Assembly (NCBI RefSeq): GCF_030013905.1
Contig: NZ_CP124862.1
Coordinates: forward strand, 124,001-188,000
Reading direction: 5' to 3'
DNA from: Petroclostridium sp. X23
GTDB taxonomy: Bacteria; Bacillota; Clostridia; SK-Y3
DNA: 64,000 nt
The position numbers were made by a program, and so were the translations under genes. The notes beneath the pieces are model-generated. The model was not told where the DNA came from, ran no database searches, and worked only from the letters and a program-made list of their open reading frames with translations. Below are positions 56,470-63,323 of the stretch, piece after piece. Position 1 is the first letter of the stretch; every line of letters starts with the position of its first letter.

Positions 56470-56624
56470 TATAGGGGGTTGTGAAAAAGTGCTTGATTGG
56501 TCAGTAGCAAAGCATGGGCGGGGCACGGGCCTACAGCTTCCCTAAAAAGCAAGCGCAGCAGTAGGGCCGTCCCCACGCTTCACTCCTTCTGTGCTAAATT
56601 CGACTTTATCACAGTCTCCTAGGA
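56470..56624. repeat. MITE-like element, copy 2
   Basis: A diverged copy of the element at 53804: TTGTGAAAAAGTGCTTGATT at the left, GCATGGGCGGGGC inside, and GACTTTATCACAGTCTCCT at the right. It lies upstream of the sigK N-half, inside the predicted invertible segment. Confidence 0.65.
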
Positions 56625-56697
56625 GAATGTGATAAAAAAGCAAATACAGGGAATAGGACAAAAGGCTCCTTTAATATCATCTATTAGGGGTGGTCTT

Positions 56698-56862
56698 ATG
56701 GATGAGAAATATGATATTACGTATAAAATCGGAAACATAACGGTACATGTTGTTGCTCCACCACCAAAGAGTAAGGAAGAAATAGAGAAAATACTGGAGG
56801 AATTTCATAAAGCCGGTTGGGCGATTATAGAGGATATGATACAAAAAGGTGAAAATGTATAA
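56698..56862 (+). CDS. Small protein inside the invertible segment
   Basis: A 54-residue protein: MDEKYDITYKIGNITVHVVA, then PPPKSKEEIEKILEEFHKAG and WAIIEDM. AGGGGTGG lies 8 bases before the ATG. Short proteins with the pattern GNITVHVVAPPP often accompany large serine recombinases on clostridial elements, from memory. It is a candidate recombination directionality factor for the sigK switch, like CD1234 of C. difficile in role, but this is only a positional inference. Confidence 0.65.
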   Translation: MDEKYDITYKIGNITVHVVAPPPKSKEEIEKILEEFHKAGWAIIEDMIQKGENV

Positions 56863-56886
56863 GTATAGGTATCATACAGAAAACAA

Positions 56887-56915
56887 GAAACCTGCAAGGT
56901 TGGCCGACCAGCAGG
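56887..56915 (+). terminator. Hairpin after the small protein gene
   Basis: AACCTGC pairs with GCAGGTT around an inner GGTTGGCCGACC hairpin, 25 bases after the stop. The tail is short (TTTG). Confidence 0.5.
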
Positions 56916-57149
56916 TTTGTGAAGAAAAATTTTAGTGTCATTCGGAGAGCATACTCTTGTACACCATTGTAACTCTTTGATACGCCATTGTATCTAAGAA
57001 AAGAGCATGTGCTCCATCAGTAATATTATGGATATTAATATAGAATAATATTCACTGTTTTTCGAAATATAGTAATATTTTAGGGAAAATATATAGATAA
57101 TATTTTGCTGCTAATATTCAATGTTTATTTGAAAATGAGTAGTTAATTG

Positions 57150-57565
57150 ACAATAAAAAGTAAAGAACATAACGATCTACCTTGCACTATCACAGATAAC
57201 TTATTACCCAGCTATGATCTTTCGACCATAACCAAGCAGGTCATTACCTATAATAATGGTTCGTTCGACCATACAAAATACCTACACAGCCATATGCAAC
57301 CTCTCGGCTGCATATAACCGTTTGGCCAAAAGACTTTTCGGCACTCTGCATGATCTTCGCTCGACCCTACATAATAAGTTGGGATCTTATTATAATCATA
57401 TATTTTTCAATACGACTATAATAAAACCTTTCCTTACCATATAGAATCTTCCCTCCGACTGCATACGAGCCAATAAATGACCCGTATGCAATCTTTGGCC
57501 GACCTATATACACCCTTACTCAGAGCATATATAGATCTTGGCTCAATCGTTATGTTCCTTACGCT
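57150..57565 (-). ncRNA. Large structured RNA candidate, about 400 nt
   Basis: No protein frame explains this stretch. GTAAAGAACATAACGAT (57160-57176) is the complement of ATCGTTATGTTCCTTAC (57546-57562) with one mismatch, closing a 400-base domain. Inside are hairpins such as GCATACG/CGTATGC, ATATGCAGCC-GAGA-GGTTGCATAT, GCCGAAAAG/CTTTTGGC and TTATTATA/TTATAATAA. Minus-strand TATGGTCGAA recurs four times with changes. On the minus strand the 3' arm is followed by TTTACTTTTTATTG, so I favour that strand. It is not RNase P or tmRNA by sequence. Large Firmicutes RNAs such as OLE, ROOL or GOLLD should be tested. Confidence 0.6.
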
Positions 57566-57634
57566 ATTAATATGCCCATATGAGATTATTTAATTCATAA
57601 TTTTTTTGTGTAAATTATTCAATTTTTGGATTAA

Positions 57635-57661
57635 TGTTGATAATCTATGAGAGGTAATGAA
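57635..57661. other. Recombination site at the sigK C-half (attR-like)
   Basis: Plus strand: arm TGTTGATAATCTAT (57635-57648), three bases, and core AGGTAATGAA (57652-57661), then sigK codons. The arm is the inverted partner of the arm at 55920-55933 (one mismatch) when the two element halves are joined. Confidence 0.8.
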
Positions 57662-57940
57662 ATATCACTTATTGATATTATCGGCAATGACGGTGAATGC
57701 GTTTTTGAAGAAGTGGAACTAAAAATGCAGGTAAAAAAATTATATAATAAAATGAAGAATATATTAAAAAACAGAGAAAAGATTGTATTGCAGCTGCGGT
57801 ATGGGTTGTTAAACGGTAATGTTAAGACACAAAGAGAGATAGCGCAGATGCTTGGAATATCTCGTTCCTATGTATCAAGAATAGAAAAAAAAGCAATTAA
57901 AAAGCTGGGTAAAGAGTTAAAAACCGAGAATACTTTATAA
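57647..57940 (+). CDS. sigK: Sigma-K, C-terminal half (spoIIIC part)
   Basis: The C-terminal part of sigma-K: GNEISLIDIIGNDGE, then region 4 with REKIVLQLRYGLLNGNVKTQ and the HTH REIAQMLGISRSYVSRIEKK. The ATG at 57647 lies within the recombination arm and has no ribosome site, so it is not translated alone. Native coding starts at the core (GGT AAT GAA at 57653). Joined to codon 141 of the N-half it gives a 236-residue pro-sigma-K in frame, close to the 241 residues in B. subtilis. A terminator follows. Confidence 0.95.
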   Translation: MRGNEISLIDIIGNDGECVFEEVELKMQVKKLYNKMKNILKNREKIVLQLRYGLLNGNVKTQREIAQMLGISRSYVSRIEKKAIKKLGKELKTENTL

Positions 57941-57947
57941 GCGGACG

Positions 57948-57982
57948 AAAGCTGTTGGCAGAATCAATGTCATCAGCTTTTC
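57948..57982 (+). terminator. Intrinsic terminator after sigK C-half
   Basis: AAAGCTG pairs with CAGCTTT around a 19-base loop and is followed by TTCT. It is the expected end of the reassembled sigK message. Confidence 0.6.
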
Positions 57983-58036
57983 TAGTGCATATTATCTATC
58001 CTGCTTTCAAACACTATATATGAGGAGGGATAGAAT

Positions 58037-58267
58037 ATGCAAAATACAAGTAAAATTATTAAAGTAAAGAAGAATCCTGATGGGGATATTACTGATGTAG
58101 CACTTGAAAATGGGAATGTATACTCTATATCTGAGGCGATTATGATGGCTAAAGATGGACTTATAGAAGGCGTAAATGTTGGCACTGCTAAGAATGGAAG
58201 AGAATATATAAGAAGTAATCCCAATGGCAGTAAGAGTGATAATTTAGATCAGCTGCCCACTTTTTAG
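58037..58267 (+). CDS. DUF3892 domain protein
   Basis: A 76-residue protein: IIKVKKNPDGDITDVALENG, then AIMMAKDGLIEGVNVGTAKN and REYIRSNPNG. This is the DUF3892 pattern common in spore formers. GGAGGG precedes the ATG. It is a single-gene unit with a hairpin downstream. No function is assigned to the family. Confidence 0.88.
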   Translation: MQNTSKIIKVKKNPDGDITDVALENGNVYSISEAIMMAKDGLIEGVNVGTAKNGREYIRSNPNGSKSDNLDQLPTF

Positions 58268-58316
58268 AATCACGAAACATATAACATCTCTATAGTTAAC
58301 TATATGAATATTTTTT

Positions 58317-58349
58317 ATAAAGAGTTCCGGGTTGTTTGGAGCTCTTTAT
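58317..58349 (+). terminator. Intrinsic terminator after DUF3892 gene
   Basis: ATAAAGAGTTCC pairs with GGAGCTCTTTAT (one G-U) across nine bases. Confidence 0.7.
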
Positions 58350-58469
58350 ACATATATGGCAAACATTAATTTGGTAAAATATGAATAAATAATAATAAAT
58401 ATTGCAGGATTTTACTTTTAAATGTCGAATTTATATATTTATAACTTAATACGAAAGGAAGTGCTGCAT

Positions 58470-58799
58470 GTGGATATTGGAGTAGGATTAAGGAATGACA
58501 ACCATTGTATAGCTGTTTCGATTATGGGTGAAATAAATATCTCAAATGTCGATAAGCTGAGGAACGAAATATTTCCGATTGTTAGCGGCAGTACTGCCGA
58601 CATACAATTTGACTGTAAAGAATTAAATTATATTGACAGTCAAGGAATCTTAGTTTTTCTTCAAGCTATGGCCATAGCTAAGCGTAAAGGTCTTAAAATA
58701 AAATTAAAAAATGTTAATAAGTATATTTACAAACTTTTTAGAACCATGAATTTGGACCAAATATTTGAGATAGATATCCAGGACGCACCGGAGTGGTAA
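58470..58799 (+). CDS. STAS-domain anti-sigma factor antagonist-like protein
   Basis: A 109-residue single STAS domain. The conserved phosphorylatable serine loop is YIDSQGILVFLQ, near residue 67. The first strand has CIAVSIMGEINISNVDKL. Such proteins bind anti-sigma kinases (SpoIIAA/RsbV type). No kinase or sigma gene is adjacent, so the partner is unknown. I chose the GTG at 58470 behind AAAGGAAG, which gives the usual STAS length; an upstream in-frame ATG has no site. Confidence 0.88.
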   Translation: MDIGVGLRNDNHCIAVSIMGEINISNVDKLRNEIFPIVSGSTADIQFDCKELNYIDSQGILVFLQAMAIAKRKGLKIKLKNVNKYIYKLFRTMNLDQIFEIDIQDAPEW

Positions 58800-58870
58800 G
58801 CCAGCCACTCTTTTTTTATGTATATTTATAGGAAATAGTAAGCAGTTGCGCTACGTATATAACGAAATAT

Positions 58871-58912
58871 AAAAAGCAGGTATCTATATTTAGAAGTAGA
58901 TACCTGCTTTTT
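58871..58912. terminator. Strong bidirectional intrinsic terminator
   Basis: AAAAAGCAGGTATCTA and TAGATACCTGCTTTTT form a 16-bp stem with a ten-base loop and A/T runs on both sides. Confidence 0.9.
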
Positions 58913-58976
58913 ATATTTGTAATAATCTTTGGAGATACTAAGAGTAATTTATGTTCAAGGATAAGGAGAGATATAT

Positions 58977-59192
58977 ATGGAAAAGACTTTTAGAGTGACA
59001 GGTATTAAAGAAAAACTTATGAAGGATATTGTTGAATTGAATGGTTTTCATGAAGTTACTGATCAAGTACTTGATAACGTTACACAGCCGGAATGGAGAG
59101 AAATCATTAGCAAGTATTACCCGGGACTTATTAAAGAAGGGGATAGTATCTCTATTGATTTGAGAAATGAGATATTAAATATAAAAAGCTAG
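58977..59192 (+). CDS. Small protein of unknown function
   Basis: A 71-residue protein: MEKTFRVTGIKEKLMKDIVE, then WREIISKYYPGLIKEGDSIS and DLRNEILNIK. AAGGAGAGA precedes the ATG. The composition looks like a real soluble protein with a helix and a basic/acidic alternation. No motif or family is recognised. It is transcribed alone behind the terminator at 58871. Confidence 0.7.
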   Translation: MEKTFRVTGIKEKLMKDIVELNGFHEVTDQVLDNVTQPEWREIISKYYPGLIKEGDSISIDLRNEILNIKS

Positions 59193-59377
59193 GATATAAG
59201 TAAACTGTTAAGGCTCGGTTTCTGATCAGCTTTTTTACAACTTATCGTGAAAATTAAAAATGATGTCGAATATTAATAAATCATTAGTCTTGCAGACCTA
59301 TATGTATTGAAATTATAGGTCTATAGTACTATAATAGTGTATATAAAATATCTAACACGGATAGCAGGGGGGATTTC

Positions 59378-59545
59378 ATGGCAACTGAGATGAAAAAGGT
59401 GAATTGCAGTATATGTGAGAATTGCCGCAAAAAGGATACTTGTGATCCGGTAGAGAAGATAAAGGATCGAAAAGCCATAGCCTTATATCCAAGAGATACA
59501 TTTAGGATCATTATTAGCTGCAAAGATAAAAATGGGGCAGTATAA
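59378..59545 (+). CDS. Cysteine-rich 55-residue protein
   Basis: A 55-residue protein starting MATEMKKVNCSICENCRKKD. Cysteines at CSICENC, then in TCDP and SCKD, could hold a metal. GGGGGGA lies 7 bases before the ATG. A later basic segment reads IKDRKAIALYPRDTF. It lies ahead of a membrane protein gene, 52 bases away, and may share its transcript. Function unknown. Confidence 0.6.
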   Translation: MATEMKKVNCSICENCRKKDTCDPVEKIKDRKAIALYPRDTFRIIISCKDKNGAV

Positions 59546-59597
59546 TGAGATAATCCTTCATAATATATAAGAATTTAGACTGCAAAGAGGATTCAAG

Positions 59598-60074
59598 ATG
59601 AAAACAGAGTATATGATCTTATTAGCTGCATGGGTAATAACCATTGGTTTACTTATTATTTTTGTGCCAAGAGACAAAATACGCAATGCTTGGGTTGCTT
59701 TTTTGTTCAAACAAGTCATGACATGGCTTGTGGGTTTATATATAGTGGAAATGCATTTGATCGAATATCCTATAAGATTATTTTCATATGCTTCCAGAAC
59801 CAGCTTTACTTTTGAATATTTTGAATATCCTGCAATATGTGTGTTGTTTAATCTGTATTATCCGAAACAGAAGCCGAGGATTAGAAAATTCGCTCATTAT
59901 TTCATATATTGTTCGGTGATCACTATCATTGAGGCAGTTCTAGAAGCTCATACCGATCTAATTGAATATACCGGATGGGTATGGTATTGGACATGGATCA
60001 CGCTATTTATTACTTTTTATGCTTCCAACAGATTTTATAGCTGGTTTTTTCAATCCGGCTCTAAAACAGTATAG
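59598..60074 (+). CDS. CBO0543-family membrane protein
   Basis: A 158-residue protein with four or five membrane segments. The pattern WVAFLFKQVMTWLVGLYIVE, LIEYPIRLF, FEYFEYPAICVLFNLYYPK and ...LIEYTGWVWYWTWIT resembles the CBO0543 family, common in spore-forming Firmicutes and of unknown role. GAGG lies just before the ATG. It is convergent with the cation exchanger gene. Confidence 0.82.
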   Translation: MKTEYMILLAAWVITIGLLIIFVPRDKIRNAWVAFLFKQVMTWLVGLYIVEMHLIEYPIRLFSYASRTSFTFEYFEYPAICVLFNLYYPKQKPRIRKFAHYFIYCSVITIIEAVLEAHTDLIEYTGWVWYWTWITLFITFYASNRFYSWFFQSGSKTV

Positions 60075-60143
60075 GGTATTTTTTGCGGATCAACCTTTTT
60101 CCGGCTGACCCGCATGCAATTACAATTCATATTCTCAAATCAT

Positions 60144-61160
60144 TTAAATCCAGGTATAGTTTAGTACCAAATAGATCATGTAAATCCCAAACAGTAATAG
60201 CCCTTCTTTTTTAGTGATTTCAAGGTTTTTATTCTTAGAAAACATTCTAAAAGCAAACAGAATAATAAGCATAGTCGGAATCTGGAGCTTATAGAAGTTT
60301 ACCGGCACGTTAAGACCACCGGCTGTAACTGCTGCTGCACTTCCGATTACGAAAAGCACATTCAGAATATCGGCACCAACGATATTACCTACAGCAAGCT
60401 CGCCATGTCCCTTTTTTACAGCCGTAATGGCAGTTACGAGTTCCGGAAGACTGGTTCCGAAAGCAACAAGGGTTGCGGCGATAACACTTTGAGGAATCCC
60501 TATGCGAATAGCTGTTATTTCTACAGCAGGGATAAGTATTTTTGAAGATCCTATCACAAGCACTACGCCAAAAAGCAGTTTCAGCATTTGGATGATGATA
60601 GGACTTCTTTCTTCGCCGAACGTATCTTCATTCTCATTTTCAGTTGCATCAGAGTTTCTAGCCCACTTGATCGAAACATAGATATAAGTGACCAGCAGTA
60701 GAATAAAAACCCAGCCCATCCACTGTGTAATTTTTCCTGTGACACCATTAGAGAAGATAGGAAGGGAAACGACAGCCAATAAAACCCCGGCTAAAAATTG
60801 TACTTTCCCCTGACGGTCGACAATCATCTGATCTACCGGTAAACGTCCAATAAGGGCAGCCAGACCTATAATCAAACCGGTATCAACAATAATTGAACCA
60901 ATGGCATTGCCCAGAGCCAGGTCGGGATTTCCATTGATCGCTGCCAAAACTGAGACCGAGGCTTCAGGTAGGGTTGTTCCTAACGAAACAATGGTTGCAC
61001 CAATAATCATTTTGGGTACACCCCAATGAACCGAAAGACTTACAGCTTCATCTACAAGGATGTCCGCTCCTTTGCTTAAGGTGTAAAGCGTTCCGGCGAT
61101 TACAAGAATTAAAACCAGAATAGGGAATGAGGATAAGTGATTGTGAATAAGTGCTTCCAT
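60144..61160 (-). CDS. YrbG/CaCA-family cation exchanger, probably Mn2+ export
   Basis: A 338-residue membrane protein with ten spans and two alpha repeats: GATIVSLGTTLPEASVSV, with GNAIGSIIVDTG in the first half, and ATLVAFGTSLPELVTAI, with GNIVGADILN in the second. These are the ion-binding motifs of the calcium/cation antiporter superfamily (YrbG/CaxA). A yybP-ykoY manganese riboswitch lies in its 5' leader, which points to Mn2+ rather than Ca2+ as the regulated cargo. GAAAGGATC precedes the ATG. Confidence 0.93.
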   Translation of the reverse strand: MEALIHNHLSSFPILVLILVIAGTLYTLSKGADILVDEAVSLSVHWGVPKMIIGATIVSLGTTLPEASVSVLAAINGNPDLALGNAIGSIIVDTGLIIGLAALIGRLPVDQMIVDRQGKVQFLAGVLLAVVSLPIFSNGVTGKITQWMGWVFILLLVTYIYVSIKWARNSDATENENEDTFGEERSPIIIQMLKLLFGVVLVIGSSKILIPAVEITAIRIGIPQSVIAATLVAFGTSLPELVTAITAVKKGHGELAVGNIVGADILNVLFVIGSAAAVTAGGLNVPVNFYKLQIPTMLIILFAFRMFSKNKNLEITKKEGLLLFGIYMIYLVLNYTWI

Positions 61161-61231
61161 AGATGATGATCCTTTCTTTTATAAGAGCGCTGCTCTTATT
61201 TTTTATAGTAGAAAAGTGGGAGACAACATAA

Positions 61232-61353
61232 AGACTCTACAATTAACATGCGTTAATCGTAGAGTCTCACTAGACTAATTTGCCATCAAAGCCGGGAAAC
61301 TTGTGTTTCCGTAATGACGACTTTGATCCCTATTTCAGGTTAGTTACTCCCTC
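61232..61353 (-). promoter_or_regulatory. yybP-ykoY manganese riboswitch with terminator
   Basis: Minus strand: GAGGGAGTAACTAAC, ATCAAAGTCGTCATTACG, then CCCGGCTTTGATGGCA, as in the yybP-ykoY consensus (GGGGAGUA, AAAGUCGUCA, CCGGCUUUG). A hairpin follows, AGACTCTACGATTAAC with GTTAATTGTAGAGTCT (61232-61267), and a short T tract. This terminator would be disrupted when Mn2+ is bound. It controls the cation exchanger gene starting at 61160. Confidence 0.92.
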
Positions 61354-61482
61354 TATTCTTGATTGTATTATAGAAAAATTAAAATGTTTTGTCAAGGGTG
61401 TTTTAATAACTAAAGCAGTGTTTTTATTTGATTTATAAAATTTCTAATAATATAATAGAATAGTAAATAGCGAATAATTACT

Positions 61483-61517
61483 AATGGACAATGGACAATG
61501 GACAATGGACAATGTAC
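61483..61517. repeat. Short tandem repeat, five 7-bp units
   Basis: AATGGAC is repeated four times, followed by AATGTAC. It lies in the intergenic region before the FHA gene. Copy number may vary by slippage. Confidence 0.85.
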
Positions 61518-61590
61518 AATTTATTTATTACGGATTGACATTTTATATTTGAACATAAGTGTAAAATATTATTGAACGGGGAGGGATAGA

Positions 61591-62037
61591 ATGTTTGAGA
61601 TACTTTCTTCCATATTTAAATTCATTTTTATCTTGATTATCTACGTATTTATCTTCGGAATTATACGCCTCATTTATCTGGATATTAAATCCTTAAATGA
61701 TCATGGTAAAAAGACCAATGAAAAACATGCATATTTAAAATTGATCAACCGCAGAGAAAAGCTGGATTTTAAAGTACATGAAAGTTATATTATTGATAAG
61801 GATAAGACTTTAGGCCGTGCAAGTAAAAATGAAATTGTCATTCAGGATCCTTTTCTTTCAGGCAGGCATGTACGTTTTTTGTCAGAAAATAATACATATT
61901 TTTTAGAAGATTTGGAAAGCACGAACGGTTCATTTGTAAATGATACGCGGGCAGGGAATGAACCGGTAGTTTTAAAAAACGGAGACAGAATCCATATTGG
62001 GCAATTAGATTTTATATTTGTACAAGAATGTGAATGA
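61591..62037 (+). CDS. FHA-domain membrane protein
   Basis: A 148-residue protein with one N-terminal span (about residues 6-27) and a C-terminal FHA phosphopeptide-binding domain: LGRASKNEIVIQDPFLSGRH, then LEDLESTNGSFVND and NGDRIHIG. Arg, Ser and Asn of the binding site are present. It forms an operon with an FtsW/RodA-type glycosyltransferase and a PBP2. As with FhaB beside rodA-pbpA in actinobacteria, it may recruit phosphorylated partners to the wall machine. GGGGAGGG lies before the ATG. Confidence 0.92.
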   Translation: MFEILSSIFKFIFILIIYVFIFGIIRLIYLDIKSLNDHGKKTNEKHAYLKLINRREKLDFKVHESYIIDKDKTLGRASKNEIVIQDPFLSGRHVRFLSENNTYFLEDLESTNGSFVNDTRAGNEPVVLKNGDRIHIGQLDFIFVQECE

Positions 62038-62048
62038 GGGGCATATTT

Positions 62049-63323
62049 ATGAGAAAAATTTTGAACTATTACCGCCCTGTCAGAATGGTGGTATTAGTGA
62101 ATATTATAGCATTTGCACTGTTATTCTTATATAAGGAACCGTATGATCGTAATACCATTTATTGGGGATTGTGCGTAATTGGAATTATTTATCTATCCCA
62201 TTTTCTTTTAAGATGGAAAGCTTGTGGAGATGAATATATTTTTTTAATTGTAGCTATGTTGGTAAGTATGGGGAATATTATGATTTATCGCTTAGATAAG
62301 CAGTTAGGGATCAAACAGATTATCTGGTTTGCAATAGGTATAATTTTATTCTTTTTAAGTTATTATATGTACCGAAAATTCCGCTTTTGGAGCCGATGGA
62401 TGTATCTATACCTTGGTACTTCACTGGTACTGTTTTTACTGACTTTACTTCTGGGAGATAGTATACAGGGGGCAACCAATTGGATTGTAATAAAGGGACA
62501 TAGCTTTCAGCCATCCGAGCCGATAAAGATATTATTTATTTTCTTTTTGGCATGCTACTATAAATATCCTGAACAATTAAAATCTTTTCAAATAACATTG
62601 GGAGATAGAAATTTTATCATAGGAAGTAAGAGCATATTGGCAGCTACAGCATATACCTATATGCTTTTTTTGGTACTGCAAAGGGAGTGGGGAAGCGCGC
62701 TGTTATTTTTTCTTATTTATTTTACGTTGCTCTATGTGTTTGAAGAGAATATTAAAGTGCTTTTAGCAAATGGCATCATAGCTTTATTAGGAAGCGCTTT
62801 CGGCTATTTGTTTGTATACCATATTAAGGTAAGGGTGGATATTTGGTTAAATCCTTGGGCAGATATCGCCGGCAAGGGTTTTCAAATCGCCCAATCGTTA
62901 TTTGCGATTGGATCAGGGGGATTTTTCGGCAAAGGAATAGGATTGGGAAGTCCTCAGTTTATCCCCGAGGTTCAGACTGATTTTATTTTCTCTGCTATTT
63001 GTGAGGAGATGGGTATTTTCGGAGGCGTAGCTGTGGTGCTCTTATGCTTTATACTAGCTTACCGTGGATTTAAAATTGCGCTGGCTGTAGAAAGCATTTT
63101 TGACAAGGTGGTTGCGCTGGGAATTACAGTGATGTTTGGATTTCAGACGTTTATTATTATCGGAGGGGTAATCAAACTTATTCCGCTGACAGGAATCACT
63201 CTTCCGTTTATAAGCTATGGTGGAAGCTCATTAACCACGAGTTTTATTGCGTTGGGTATTTTACAGGCTGTATCAAAGAAGGTTTATGAGATGGAGGATG
63301 AGACAATTGCACAAGAGCAATAA
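62049..63323 (+). CDS. FtsW/RodA/SpoVE-family peptidoglycan glycosyltransferase
   Basis: A 424-residue SEDS protein with ten or more spans. SEDS motifs include GATNWIVIKGHSFQPSEPIK, the catalytic Asp in the extracellular loop near VDIWLNPWADI, then GFQIAQSLFAIGSGG, QTDFIFSAICEEMG and LPFISYGGSS. It polymerises glycan strands together with the PBP2 that follows. The ATG at 62049 follows GAGGGG; an upstream in-frame start overlaps the FHA gene. It overlaps the PBP2 start. Confidence 0.95.
   Translation: MRKILNYYRPVRMVVLVNIIAFALLFLYKEPYDRNTIYWGLCVIGIIYLSHFLLRWKACGDEYIFLIVAMLVSMGNIMIYRLDKQLGIKQIIWFAIGIILFFLSYYMYRKFRFWSRWMYLYLGTSLVLFLLTLLLGDSIQGATNWIVIKGHSFQPSEPIKILFIFFLACYYKYPEQLKSFQITLGDRNFIIGSKSILAATAYTYMLFLVLQREWGSALLFFLIYFTLLYVFEENIKVLLANGIIALLGSAFGYLFVYHIKVRVDIWLNPWADIAGKGFQIAQSLFAIGSGGFFGKGIGLGSPQFIPEVQTDFIFSAICEEMGIFGGVAVVLLCFILAYRGFKIALAVESIFDKVVALGITVMFGFQTFIIIGGVIKLIPLTGITLPFISYGGSSLTTSFIALGILQAVSKKVYEMEDETIAQEQ

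Noticed and set aside
57150..57565. The structured region as RNase P RNA or tmRNA, given its size.
   Set aside because: The conserved RNase P motifs and the tmRNA ends are absent.
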